From assembly GCA_025927665.1 (NCBI GenBank), contig JAICKZ010000026.1, forward strand, positions 1 to 16,476: 16,476 nt of DNA, read 5' to 3'. The notes under the pieces were generated by a model that saw only the letters and a program-made list of their open reading frames with translations, ran no database searches and was not told the origin of the DNA. This stretch comes from Steroidobacteraceae bacterium (GTDB lineage: Bacteria; Pseudomonadota; Gammaproteobacteria; Steroidobacterales; Steroidobacteraceae). Below, in pieces: positions 1 through 8,224 of the stretch (positions are counted from its first letter, which is position 1; every line of letters begins with the position of its first letter). The position numbers were made by a program, and so were the translations under genes.

Positions 1-798
1 TGCTTGCGGACGCACATCTGGAGTTAAATGAAACGCCGCATTGGTATTAAAATTACTGTGACAATCGAGGCATGCCACACCCAAACTCTGATCAGCGCTT
101 TTGCGATCTTCAGTTTGATTAAATTCTTCTTGCGGGAATGGTGTTAACAATAGGCGCAAGCCTTCCATTTGTACCGGCGTGATTATACCTACCATCAACG
201 AATAATAATTTTTTATGGTGAGTACTTGTCCTTGCGACACATCGCCGAGATCAGTACGCGTCGTCAAAAAAATCGGCGCTGGAAACTCTGGCGTAAATTG
301 ATCGGGTAAATCGAAATCAACATCGAAGCGAGTTAGATCACGCGCTTCTTGTTTACGGATCTCATCAATTTCATTTTGCGGAAATACTTGACCACCCGTC
401 GGTTGCTTTACATGTGGCAATGGCAAGAATCCTTGCGGAAATATTGATTGCTGACGAATGCGCTCGGGCGAAGATGAACTGAGCTGTTGCCACGAAACTC
501 CGTTGGCGAGTTTTACTCGCACACCCTCTTGAACGGACTTTCGTCCACCCGACATCTTTACACCCGGCATCGGTCTATCTGCAAGATCATAGCGAGCTTC
601 AAGCAATTGCCTTTGCCGTTGCATCACAGCTGGCTTGGCAGCTTCATCTTCTTGTTTGGTTTCGGTGAAAGATTTGACTGGCAAGGGTCGATAAGTCGCA
701 TCAGGTGGCAACGGATCGGCCATGGCAATAGTGCTTGCCAATACGAGTGACCACGCGAGCGCAAAGACAGTACGCGAATAAGCACAGGCAATAGCCAT
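1..798 (-). CDS. Periplasmic c-type cytochrome, 'cytochrome B6'/di-heme peroxidase-like (partial, N-terminal 266 residues)
   Basis: This open frame starts at an ATG at 798 and runs off the left edge of the window without a stop, so the C-terminal part is missing. A GGAG ribosome-binding site lies about 8 nt upstream. Residues 1-27 look like a Sec signal peptide with a hydrophobic core and a likely cleavage after AMA (before DPLPP). A haem-c attachment motif CLDCH (C243, C246, H247) lies near the visible end. From memory, the tail around QMEGLRLLLTPFPQEEF and CLDCHSNFNTNAAFHLTPD resembles proteobacterial proteins annotated as 'cytochrome B6', related to di-haem cytochrome c peroxidase/MauG-like enzymes, in which a second CXXCH follows further on. 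An electron-transfer or peroxidase-like role in the periplasm is inference. It has no evident link to the flagellar genes. Confidence 0.7.
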   Translation of the reverse strand, partial: MAIACAYSRTVFALAWSLVLASTIAMADPLPPDATYRPLPVKSFTETKQEDEAAKPAVMQRQRQLLEARYDLADRPMPGVKMSGGRKSVQEGVRVKLANGVSWQQLSSSSPERIRQQSIFPQGFLPLPHVKQPTGGQVFPQNEIDEIRKQEARDLTRFDVDFDLPDQFTPEFPAPIFLTTRTDLGDVSQGQVLTIKNYYSLMVGIITPVQMEGLRLLLTPFPQEEFNQTEDRKSADQSLGVACLDCHSNFNTNAAFHLTPDVRPQA

Positions 799-958
799 GA
801 CGGGTCTCCGGATTTGTTTAATTACGTCGCGCTAACAATGAATTGAGGGAAGCTTCCGCTACACATCAATGTATTTTTAAGCTCTGCAATGAAATAGAAT
901 CCGGCATCGGAAGCCTATGTCAGCGTTAACTGACCATAGCGTTCAATAGATATTTATT

Positions 959-1363
959 TTAGGGAATGAAAATCCGCCAACGTGAACGTGATTTGCGCAG
1001 TTGATGGATTCGTTGCGCAATACGAAAACCAAGTAGTATTGCAGTTAGCAGCAAGAAAAGAGTTAGCATCCCCATTAAGCTTAACCAATCATGCGGACTG
1101 TCCAGAATAGAAGTGGCAATAATACAGACAACCGCTTCACAACAAAAACATGCCACGTATAAAAACACAATTCTGGATTTGAAATAGAGCAAGCATGCGA
1201 ACGCAATGACGATAGCACTTGTAATTTGGTTCCAGTACCAAGCGCGAGTACGGCCTTGCTGATATTCTTCTAGCAAATCGCCGACCAGTGAATCCTTGTT
1301 AGACCCACAGTAACATTTCTCCAACAGCCATGTCGCCAATTTAGGAGGCGTAGATGTAGTCAT
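959..1363 (-). CDS. Small membrane protein with ABC-permease-prefix-like N-terminus, coupled to PadR
   Basis: This 134-residue protein overlaps the upstream PadR gene by 4 nt (ATGA), so the two are probably translationally coupled. Residues 1-46 (PPKLATWLLEK...DSLVGDLLEEYQQGR...WYWNQI) resemble the cytoplasmic 'permease prefix' segment found at the N-terminus of MacB/FtsX-type permeases encoded next to PadR regulators. Three hydrophobic stretches follow, at roughly residues 47-64, 66-88 and 94-114, and then a basic tail (RKSRSRWR). No permease body follows; the gene ends at 959. It therefore looks like a prefix domain joined to a short three-helix membrane module. Function is unknown. A role in membrane stress or as a PadR-controlled accessory protein is speculation. 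Confidence 0.6.
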   Translation of the reverse strand: MTTSTPPKLATWLLEKCYCGSNKDSLVGDLLEEYQQGRTRAWYWNQITSAIVIAFACLLYFKSRIVFLYVACFCCEAVVCIIATSILDSPHDWLSLMGMLTLFLLLTAILLGFRIAQRIHQLRKSRSRWRIFIP

Positions 1364-1695
1364 GCGAAACCGCCTTTAAGTTTTGGAAGACCCTCGGCCA
1401 TTTGCATCACGGCCTCGTGTGCACCTCGTACTTGCTTTAAACCTGCGGTAGTCAGTTTGAAATAAGTTCGCGCTTTACCGCCCCGTTCAGCAGTTGGTTC
1501 ACCAATCGAAGCAATCACCAGTTTTTTATTTTGCAGACGTTCCAAGATTGCATAGACGCTACCGAGCGATATGCTTCGACCTGTCTTGTTCTCGATTTCT
1601 CGAGAAATAATGACGCCATATGCCGTATCACCTGCACGCATAATCGCCAGCAACACCATTAGTTCCAAATGCCCTAAATATTCACGTTTCGCCAT
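1360..1695 (-). CDS. PadR family transcriptional regulator
   Basis: This 111-residue protein has the PadR winged-helix fold signature: LGHLELMVLLAIMRAGDTAYGV at the N-terminus, then SLGSVYAILERLQNKKLV as recognition helix and wing, and GGKARTYFKLTTAG as the C-terminal wing. PadR proteins usually repress their own operon and an adjacent membrane or transport gene. Here the downstream partner is the overlapping small membrane protein. The length fits the short PadR subclass that lacks the long C-terminal dimerisation domain. A good promoter lies immediately upstream, so the gene is probably transcribed independently of fliK, which ends 137 nt away on the same strand. Its ligand cannot be deduced. 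Confidence 0.9.
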   Translation of the reverse strand: MAKREYLGHLELMVLLAIMRAGDTAYGVIISREIENKTGRSISLGSVYAILERLQNKKLVIASIGEPTAERGGKARTYFKLTTAGLKQVRGAHEAVMQMAEGLPKLKGGFA

Positions 1696-1702
1696 ATCTT
1701 CT

Positions 1703-1731
1703 ATAATAGCGAATTAATAGACAAGCTACAA
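1703..1731 (-). promoter_or_regulatory. Predicted sigma70-type promoter of the PadR gene
   Basis: Read on the minus strand, TTGTAG (1731-1726) is followed by a 17 bp spacer and TATTAT (1708-1703). Both hexamers are close to consensus with ideal spacing. The -10 ends only 7 nt before the PadR ATG at 1695, so the transcript would start at or next to the start codon. This suggests a leaderless or nearly leaderless mRNA. It is a prediction from pattern only. Confidence 0.5.
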
Positions 1732-1831
1732 CCTGATGATTGCTGTTAATGAGTATCAGCTACTGTGTTAAAGAATTCTCAGCACCAAATTTTATAGTTA
1801 ATGCTCTGCCACAGAACCGAAGCGTTACTTG

Positions 1832-2938
1832 TTATGCATACGTATCCAGCAAGCCGATCTTCATCACCTGTTGAGTCTGGGTTGCTTCACCGCTCATATC
1901 CATCATGCCCAATAACGGTTGCGAGTGATTAGTAAACGCCGACGCTTGTTGTTGTGATTGCTGAAACACACCGGCATCCATCAGTGACATACCTTGCGAA
2001 GCAAACAGTTCACGTAATTGCGGCAACGATTGTTCCAATGCGGTTCGAGTATCGGGATGATCTGCGGTGAACCAAACACTGGCTTGATTGTTGTTAATGT
2101 CAATTTTAACTTGCACAGGTCCTAAATTATCAGGCGTCAGTTGCAGTGATGCTGATTGGATCTTATGCGACACCATCATGGTCAATTGATTGCCGACATC
2201 GTTCGTCCATTCCCGAGTACCTACTCGTGCATGAATCTCGTATTTCGATGTAGCGTTATTGATGTCATTAATAGCTGTCTGGAACGTTGATGTTGGTGTT
2301 GGTGTCATTACATTGGTGTTTTGATTTACATCATCGCCGCGTGAAGACGCATCATTTTTTCCTGTATCAATCGCATTCAACATCGTATTCGTCTGCAATA
2401 CTGTCTCTGGTTTGCTCAATAAGTCATTCAGTATTGATTGATCAGTATTGCCATTTGCAACAAGCGCCGCAGCGTCGTCGGATGCTGGTTCGGTTTTCTG
2501 CCCATCAATGTTGCCGCTTGCGTCGCCAATTCGCTTTAAACCTTGCGTAAGCAAAATATTGGTTGCTGCATTATTCCCCGCCGTGAGTGCGCCAATAGTT
2601 TCTACTCCATCTTGTTGTGAAACAGTAGTAACAACGGGTTGAGCATTGGCTTGAGTCAAAGGCGATAACAGCCATTGCGAGATATCAATACTTGGATCTA
2701 CTTTCGATTCGTCTTTTTCTTCCGTTGCCGGAGCAACGGGTTTTTGCAACGTGTTGACAGTTGTCGTATCGGTATTGTCACCCAACAGTGAATTAAGCAA
2801 GGTCGTGAAGTCATCGCCTAAAGTACTGGCATCGGGCATAGCATTGTTCGCACCTTTGCCATTCACAGAAGCAGCAGGCGTTGTACTGATGCCTTTCATC
2901 AATACGTTGTTGGCACTGGAGTTGGTGGCTGCGACCAT
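1832..2938 (-). CDS. fliK: Flagellar hook-length control protein FliK
   Basis: This 368-residue protein is the secreted ruler that sets hook length and triggers the export switch through FlhB. Residues 1 to about 230 are low-complexity, rich in Asn, Thr, Asp and Gln, as is typical of the poorly conserved FliK ruler region. The conserved C-terminal hook-length domain spans about 235-325. It includes LTPDNLGPVQVKI (267-279), followed by SVWFTADHPDTRTALEQSL and LRELFASQGM. A Gln-rich tail follows. The gene starts 21 nt after fliJ, with GGAGA about 6 nt before the ATG. It is the last flagellar gene of this block; fliL does not follow. Confidence 0.9.
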   Translation of the reverse strand: MVAATNSSANNVLMKGISTTPAASVNGKGANNAMPDASTLGDDFTTLLNSLLGDNTDTTTVNTLQKPVAPATEEKDESKVDPSIDISQWLLSPLTQANAQPVVTTVSQQDGVETIGALTAGNNAATNILLTQGLKRIGDASGNIDGQKTEPASDDAAALVANGNTDQSILNDLLSKPETVLQTNTMLNAIDTGKNDASSRGDDVNQNTNVMTPTPTSTFQTAINDINNATSKYEIHARVGTREWTNDVGNQLTMMVSHKIQSASLQLTPDNLGPVQVKIDINNNQASVWFTADHPDTRTALEQSLPQLRELFASQGMSLMDAGVFQQSQQQASAFTNHSQPLLGMMDMSGEATQTQQVMKIGLLDTYA

Positions 2939-2959
2939 ATAATTCTCCGACTCTATGAG

Positions 2960-3403
2960 CTATTCATGAACCTGCATACGTGGACGTTGCGCGCGCTGAT
3001 CGCTTTCGACCTGTTCGCGACGACTCAACTCACGTTGCTCTTGTTGATCCCAATTATCTATAACATGGGTTAATGCTTTGGAGCGCTGCGCAGCTTCCTG
3101 CCACAACTTGCGCTGAGCATCACGATCGATGCGAGCTCGGTCGACAATGTCGGATTGCTGTGCAATGGCTTCGTTCAACTTTGACATGAACGCTTGATAA
3201 TCTGCTAACTCACGCGCTCCCATGCCCTGGCCGGCACGAATGGCAAAGCCTTTGGTGTAGTCATCGCGATAACCAATTAATTCATTGAGCTTTTGTTCAC
3301 AGCCATTCAACAGACGTTCAGAAGCAGCAAGATGTTCGGCGAGTCGACGCTCGGTATCGTCGACTACTTTCTGCACTGGTTCCAGTCGGTCACTACGTCT
3401 CAT
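2960..3403 (-). CDS. fliJ: Flagellar export chaperone FliJ
   Basis: This is a predicted 147-residue helical protein, rich in Glu, Arg, Gln and Ala and without Cys-rich or membrane segments. It begins MRRSDRLEPVQKVVDDTERRL, which matches the usual FliJ N-terminus. FliJ forms a two-stranded coiled coil that sits in the FliI hexamer and links the ATPase to FlhA. I chose the ATG at 3403 because homologous sequence starts there. An in-frame GTG at 3430 would add nine residues that look unrelated. The gap to fliI is unusually long for this operon (117 nt) and contains a 34-codon ORF. Confidence 0.85.
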   Translation of the reverse strand: MRRSDRLEPVQKVVDDTERRLAEHLAASERLLNGCEQKLNELIGYRDDYTKGFAIRAGQGMGARELADYQAFMSKLNEAIAQQSDIVDRARIDRDAQRKLWQEAAQRSKALTHVIDNWDQQEQRELSRREQVESDQRAQRPRMQVHE

Positions 3404-3416
3404 GATTAATAGCACT

Positions 3417-3521
3417 TCATTTAGTAGCACTTAATGACAAGTTACTCACTTGCTGATGCACGGTTGTAACGGATGAACCATTTGCTTTTATGTCAAGAGA
3501 GGAAAAGATAGACATCAACAT
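3417..3521 (-). CDS. Possible 34-residue ORF between fliI and fliJ
   Basis: The ATG at 3521 overlaps the fliI stop by one base (TGATG), and an AGGG-like ribosome site lies just upstream. The frame runs 34 codons and stops 13 nt before the fliJ ATG. The peptide begins MLMSIFSSLDIKANG and is rich in Ser, Thr and Val. I recognise no family. It may be a real micro-protein, a translational bridge keeping ribosomes moving from fliI to fliJ, or chance. Confidence 0.3.
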   Translation of the reverse strand: MLMSIFSSLDIKANGSSVTTVHQQVSNLSLSATK

Positions 3522-4870
3522 CACCCTTGTAACAATGCATTTAACTGCGCCACACTGCCGTGATAGTCCACACGTTCTTGAATATCCTGTTGCATAAATT
3601 TTTGCATGCGTGGCCATAAATTAATTGCAACATCTACGCGTGGATCACTGCCGCGTTGATACGCGCCGATGGCAATCAGATCGCGATTTTGCTGATAGGT
3701 CGACAATGTCTGGCGAAATTCACGTGCAAGGTTACGTTGCGATTCAGGAACGATCTCATGCATTACCCGGCTGATGGACGCTTCAACATCAATGGCAGGA
3801 TATTGCCCGGCTTCCGCAATGCGTCGTGATAAAACAATATGTCCATCGAGAATGGCGCGCGCCGCATCTGCAATCGGATCTTGTTGATCGTCGCCTTCAG
3901 TCAACACCGTATAAAAAGCAGTGATAGAGCCTTTGCCTTGAGCACCATTACCGGCACGTTCAACCAATGCTGGCAGTCGAGCAAAGACGGAAGGTTGATA
4001 GCCTTTGGTTGCGGGCGCCTCACCAATGGCCAGACCGATTTCACGTTGCGCTTGTGCAAAGCGTGTAAGTGAATCCATGATCAACAATACACTTTTACCT
4101 TGATCACGAAAGTATTCTGCAACTGCGGTTGATAACCATGCGCCATGCATGCGCATTAGCGGCGTGGTATCCGCGGGAGTCGCGATAACAACCGCACGAT
4201 GACGATGTTGCGGACCCAAGATACGCTCGACAAACTCTTTTACTTCGCGACCTCGTTCACCGATCAGTCCCACTACAATGACATCGGCACTGGTGTAACG
4301 CGCCATCATGCCCAATAATACGCTTTTACCCACACCGCTACCGGCGAACAAACCGATGCGTTGACCTTGACCCACTGTCAGCAATGAATTGATGGTACGC
4401 ACGCCGACATCCAAGGGTGTTGAAATCTCACGACGCGACAGTGGATTGATGGGCACTCCAGTCAGGCGAATTTTATCGCTACATTTTAATGGGCCGAGAT
4501 TATCCAGCGGTTCGCCTGCACCATCGATAATGCGACCTAGTAATTCAGGACCCACGGCAATGGTGCCTGCCTGTTGCATAGGAATAACGCGTGCGTTGGG
4601 TTTGACACCATGAATATCGCCAGTTGGCATCAGAAATAATTTATCCGATGCAAAACCAACAACCTCTGCTTCCACACGCACTCCATCACCCATCACCACT
4701 TCGCAACGATCGCCTACTGCCGCCTGACAACCCATGGCTTCCAATGTCATGCCAATCATGCGTGTCAATGAGCCTTCTACAGGTTGCGAAGCAGTTGAAG
4801 GAACACGCGCCACTTGCAAAGCCAAATACTTGCTCCAAATATCCGCGCGTTGTGGCCGCAAGTTGCTCAT
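3521..4870 (-). CDS. fliI: Flagellum-specific ATPase FliI
   Basis: This 449-residue protein is the hexameric ATPase that energises substrate delivery to the flagellar type III export gate. It has a Walker A AGSGVGKS at 176-183 and a Walker B strand VLLIMDSLTR at 261-270 (D266). The family-typical stretch RFAQAQREIGLAIGEAPATKGYQPSVF follows, with the ERAGN region after it. Both the length and the motifs match functional FliI. The start overlaps the fliH stop by 4 nt, implying coupled translation. FliH binds and restrains FliI, and FliJ inserts into its hexamer pore. Confidence 0.97.
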   Translation of the reverse strand: MSNLRPQRADIWSKYLALQVARVPSTASQPVEGSLTRMIGMTLEAMGCQAAVGDRCEVVMGDGVRVEAEVVGFASDKLFLMPTGDIHGVKPNARVIPMQQAGTIAVGPELLGRIIDGAGEPLDNLGPLKCSDKIRLTGVPINPLSRREISTPLDVGVRTINSLLTVGQGQRIGLFAGSGVGKSVLLGMMARYTSADVIVVGLIGERGREVKEFVERILGPQHRHRAVVIATPADTTPLMRMHGAWLSTAVAEYFRDQGKSVLLIMDSLTRFAQAQREIGLAIGEAPATKGYQPSVFARLPALVERAGNGAQGKGSITAFYTVLTEGDDQQDPIADAARAILDGHIVLSRRIAEAGQYPAIDVEASISRVMHEIVPESQRNLAREFRQTLSTYQQNRDLIAIGAYQRGSDPRVDVAINLWPRMQKFMQQDIQERVDYHGSVAQLNALLQG

Positions 4871-5505
4871 AGTGAACCATCGCGCTTGGCATCATCACGT
4901 TTGCTTTCGTCTCGCTCATCGCCCATCAAATGAGAAAATATCGCAGCCAATCGTGTTTCCAAACGTGCGTCAATTTGTGAAGTATCGGTACTTACGCGAC
5001 AGCCACCTCGAGCCATGACTGGATCTTCAACAATACTCCATGCGCGTTCGGCTTGGGGCTCGGCAAGTCGCTCACGTAATAAACGAGCGTCATCGGGATG
5101 CAAGTGCACGCGTGCATTGCGTTGCGCCAGTGGCAACAGATTAACTGTGTCACGCACGATGGCAATTACTTGCGAAGGATCAATACGCAACTCACGTCGC
5201 ACTACATGTTTGGCAATCGCAAACGCAAGCGATACCAATTGTGTTTCCACATCACGATCCATTTGTTGCAATGGCGTTGCAAGTGCATTCAGGATGGACT
5301 CAATATTATTCACTTGTTCAAAACGTTTGCGAATTTCCTGTTCGCCCGCGATGCGCCCCGCCTCCAAGCCTTTCGCATAGGCTTCATCCCATGCGGCACG
5401 CTCGACATCTTCAAGCTCGCCCAATGTCGGTTTGTTACGACGATTGGCGCGCGGTCCACTAACTGAAGGTGGATTCCATGATCGAGTGTCGTGATCGTCA
5501 ATCAT
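4867..5505 (-). CDS. fliH: Flagellar assembly protein FliH
   Basis: This is the FliI regulator and stator-like protein, predicted at 212 residues from the ATG at 5505 (MIDDHDTRSWNPP). A longer frame opens at 5613 but would overlap fliG by 71 nt with sequence unlike FliH, so I prefer the internal start. This leaves a 37 nt gap after fliG, though no strong ribosome-binding site is visible. Diagnostic features are the helical segment AAWDEAYAKGLEAGRIAGEQE and the C-terminal V/A-ATPase-E-like domain (AFAIAKHVVRRELRIDPSQV, LPLAQRNARVHLHPDDARLL, GGCRVSTDTSQIDARLETRL). The tail is rich in Asp, Arg and Lys. It overlaps fliI by 4 nt. Confidence 0.9.
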   Translation of the reverse strand: MIDDHDTRSWNPPSVSGPRANRRNKPTLGELEDVERAAWDEAYAKGLEAGRIAGEQEIRKRFEQVNNIESILNALATPLQQMDRDVETQLVSLAFAIAKHVVRRELRIDPSQVIAIVRDTVNLLPLAQRNARVHLHPDDARLLRERLAEPQAERAWSIVEDPVMARGGCRVSTDTSQIDARLETRLAAIFSHLMGDERDESKRDDAKRDGSL

Positions 5506-5542
5506 ATGAGTTGATGTAGCTTGATGGTCATAATTACAACTA

Positions 5543-6565
5543 TTAAACGTACTGCTCACCACTGCTGCCGCCACCCAATGAAATGGTGCCGGATTCGGCA
5601 AGCTTACGTGCAACGCTGAGAATTTCCTTTTGCGCGGCTTCTACGTCGCTGAGTTTGACCGGGCCTTTTGCTTCCAGATCTTCGCGCATGGATTCGGCAG
5701 CACGTTGCGACATGTTACTGAATATTTTTTCTTTTAAACCTGGCTCACAACCTTTAAGCGCGAGTAACAGGCGATCGGAAGGAACAGTACGTAATAATTC
5801 CTGCATACCACGATCATCAACATCGATCAAATTATCGAATACAAACATCATGTCCTGGATGCGATCGCTCAATTGTTCGTCGGTCTTGCGCACCACGTCA
5901 ATGATGCTGTTCTGCTTGGTGCCTTCAATAAAGTTCATGATATTCGCGGCAACTTTGGGGCCGCCAAGCGAAGTGGATTTTCCGGTACTGGTATTACCCG
6001 CGAATTGTTTTTCCAACACTTCATCCAGCTCGCTCAATGCGGCGGGCTGGATGCCATCCATCGTTGCAATGCGCATGACAATATCGGCACGCATATTCTC
6101 GGGCAACATCGACAAGACTTCAGCCGATTGATCTGCATCCAAATAAGCCAGAACGATTGCAATAATCTGCGGATGTTCCAATCGAATCATTTCCACTACC
6201 GCGCGCGCGTCCATCCACTTAAGTGATTCCAGTCCCTTGCTATTGTGACCCAAGAGAATTCGATCAATCAGATTAGATGCTTTATCCTCACCCAATGCAT
6301 TGACCAACACTTTGCGGACATAATCATCGGCCCCAATACCTAGTGAAGTCTGGCTTTCCAACTCGTTGGAAAATCCTTCGAATACCACCATGACTTCTTC
6401 ACGTGAAATATTTTGCATCTGCGCCATCGCGGAGCCGATCTTCTGTACATCCTTCGCACCCATATGCTTAAGTACTTGTGCAGCTTCTGCTTCACCCAAC
6501 GTCATCAACAAAATGGCGGCGCGTTCGGCCCCAGCACGTTTTTGTTTGGACTGATCCTTACTCAT
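5543..6565 (-). CDS. fliG: Flagellar motor switch protein FliG
   Basis: This 340-residue rotor protein binds FliF on the MS ring and converts MotA/B or PomA/B force into rotation. The N-terminal domain contains AERAAILLMTLGEAEAAQVL (about 13-32). The middle domain has the FliM-binding EHPQ motif at 130-133. The C-terminal domain has MFVFDN at 240-245, followed by LLRTVPSDRLLLALKGC and the charged torque helix region (KIFSNMSQRAAESMREDLE). All three domains are present and of normal length. The start overlaps the fliF stop by 8 nt, so translation is probably coupled and the two subunits are made in proportion. Confidence 0.97.
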   Translation of the reverse strand: MSKDQSKQKRAGAERAAILLMTLGEAEAAQVLKHMGAKDVQKIGSAMAQMQNISREEVMVVFEGFSNELESQTSLGIGADDYVRKVLVNALGEDKASNLIDRILLGHNSKGLESLKWMDARAVVEMIRLEHPQIIAIVLAYLDADQSAEVLSMLPENMRADIVMRIATMDGIQPAALSELDEVLEKQFAGNTSTGKSTSLGGPKVAANIMNFIEGTKQNSIIDVVRKTDEQLSDRIQDMMFVFDNLIDVDDRGMQELLRTVPSDRLLLALKGCEPGLKEKIFSNMSQRAAESMREDLEAKGPVKLSDVEAAQKEILSVARKLAESGTISLGGGSSGEQYV

Positions 6566-8171
6566 TATCGGATACCCAAGTCTTAACTACTTGTGCGACA
6601 CGACGTGGATCTTGAGTCACAACTGAACGTGCATTCGCCAGTTGTTGTTCATAACCCAATGTCGCAGGTGATCCTGCACTGAGATTGCTTTGTTGTATAG
6701 GTGCTGCCAATTGCGACGGAACAGAGACATTATTGAATGCTGCCATGGCACTTCGCACCAAGGGACGCAACACAGTAAAGATCAGCACTAACAAAGCAAT
6801 TAAGCCGAGCACTAAACGTGCAATATCGCGCACCATGGGTCGTTCCCATAGAGGTACTGTTTGCACTTCGTTGGCTGGCGGTGCCGCAACGGGGCGGAAT
6901 GACGAGTTGACCACATTAACAACATCACCACGTTTCTCATCAAACCCCACTGCATCGCGAACCAGCTTGGTCATGCTGTCCAATTGTTCTGGAGTCAATG
7001 GCGTATCAGTTACCTGACCTTTGTCATCGGTGCCGTGCAAGTTGTCTACCAGCACACCTACACTGAGTCGCTTGATCCGACCGGGTAGTTGCTTGGTATA
7101 GGCAAGCTTGCGATCAATTTCATAATTGCGAGTGCTTTGTTTGCTGGCGCTGTTAGTGGCGTTTTCTTCTGCGGTCGTTTGTGTTGCAGCAGTGTTGGTT
7201 GCCGTATTAGGTACTGCGGCTGTGCCACCTGCAGGAGGTTGATTGGTAAGGGCACCGGGAATGCCCTGCACACCACCATCGTTATGATTATTTTCTTCCG
7301 ATGTCTGTTCACTCCGTACCACTTGACCTTGCGGATTAAACTGCTCGTTGGTTTCTTCGGTCATTGCCAGTTCCACTTCAGCAGTGACTTGTGCGCGCAC
7401 ATTACCTGGACCTACCAGTGGTGCAAGCAACTCTTCGATGCGCTGCGTATAAGTGTCTTCCATATGATGTGCAAATTCATATTGCTTATCACGCATGGCA
7501 AATTCGTCATTGCCACCTGGCGATGAAAGCAAGCGACCTTTTTGATCAACCACCGTGACATGATCTGCATCAAGCCCAGGTACACTGGAGGCTACCAAGT
7601 TCACGATTGCTGTCACTTGTCCGGATTCAAGACGACGACCATTCTTCAGTTGCACAAACACGGATGCGCTGGGGGTTTTCTTATCACGAATAAAAGCTGA
7701 TTGTTCGGGAATCGCAAGGTGCACACGTGCTCCTTCAATGGGCTGCAGATTGGCAATGGTTTTTGCCAACTCAATTTCTTGCGCATATTGGTAACGAGCA
7801 TTCTCCATCAACTGACTGGTGCCAAATCCATTGTCTTTAGTGATAGAAGCAAAGCCACCGCTGTTGGGCAAGCCTTCACTGGCCAACTTCAAACGTGCTT
7901 CATTCACTCGATTCGCAGGCACACTGATGGAACCCGTGCCCGTGTCGGTTCGATACGGAATACCTGCAGACTCCAACGTGCTTGCTACTTGAGCAATCTC
8001 CTCATTACTCACTTTTCCCAATAACAATGAATAACTCGGTTCCTGTGACCACAACACCACTACCACGCCTATGGCCACTGCAGCGGCAATACCTATCAGC
8101 ATTAATAATGGTTTCAATCCTTGATTGCCTGGTGATGGCAAGGACAGTGTGGTTGCTTCTGCACTCATCAT
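6558..8171 (-). CDS. fliF: Flagellar MS-ring protein FliF
   Basis: This 537-residue inner-membrane protein assembles the MS ring and C-ring anchor. One transmembrane segment spans about 21-41 and a second about 449-470. Between them lie the periplasmic ring-building domains, with PSYSLLLGKVSNEEIAQV, GSISVPANRVNEARLKLASEG, GARVHLAIPEQSAF and ASVFVQLKNGR. A Thr/Asn/Ala-rich loop lies around 305-345. The C-terminal tail (VAQVVKTWVSDNE) is the FliG-binding segment. Two consecutive ATGs exist. GGAG is better spaced for the second (8168) than for the first (8171). A palindromic repeat element separates it from fliE. Confidence 0.97.
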   Translation of the reverse strand: MMSAEATTLSLPSPGNQGLKPLLMLIGIAAAVAIGVVVVLWSQEPSYSLLLGKVSNEEIAQVASTLESAGIPYRTDTGTGSISVPANRVNEARLKLASEGLPNSGGFASITKDNGFGTSQLMENARYQYAQEIELAKTIANLQPIEGARVHLAIPEQSAFIRDKKTPSASVFVQLKNGRRLESGQVTAIVNLVASSVPGLDADHVTVVDQKGRLLSSPGGNDEFAMRDKQYEFAHHMEDTYTQRIEELLAPLVGPGNVRAQVTAEVELAMTEETNEQFNPQGQVVRSEQTSEENNHNDGGVQGIPGALTNQPPAGGTAAVPNTATNTAATQTTAEENATNSASKQSTRNYEIDRKLAYTKQLPGRIKRLSVGVLVDNLHGTDDKGQVTDTPLTPEQLDSMTKLVRDAVGFDEKRGDVVNVVNSSFRPVAAPPANEVQTVPLWERPMVRDIARLVLGLIALLVLIFTVLRPLVRSAMAAFNNVSVPSQLAAPIQQSNLSAGSPATLGYEQQLANARSVVTQDPRRVAQVVKTWVSDNE

Positions 8172-8224
8172 TTACTCCGACTATCTTCAAATAAAACTAA
8201 ACGCTACAAATTTTTCTTGCTTAC

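Noticed and set aside
919..934. GTCAG/CTGAC dyad after the small membrane protein gene, as a terminator
   Set aside because: The stem is only 5 bp and no T-run follows on the minus strand.
2181..2194. Second FleQ-box-like sequence (GTCAATTGATTGCC)
   Set aside because: It lies inside fliK coding sequence, has a mismatch in the conserved TGAC half-site and is not near a promoter.
5506..5613. N-terminal extension of FliH to 5613
   Set aside because: It would overlap fliG by 71 nt, and the added residues do not look like FliH. The ATG at 5505 is better.
6566..6590. CCGATAATG resembling a sigma28 -10 element before fliG
   Set aside because: It is within the fliF 3' end, has no matching -35, and fliG is translationally coupled to fliF.
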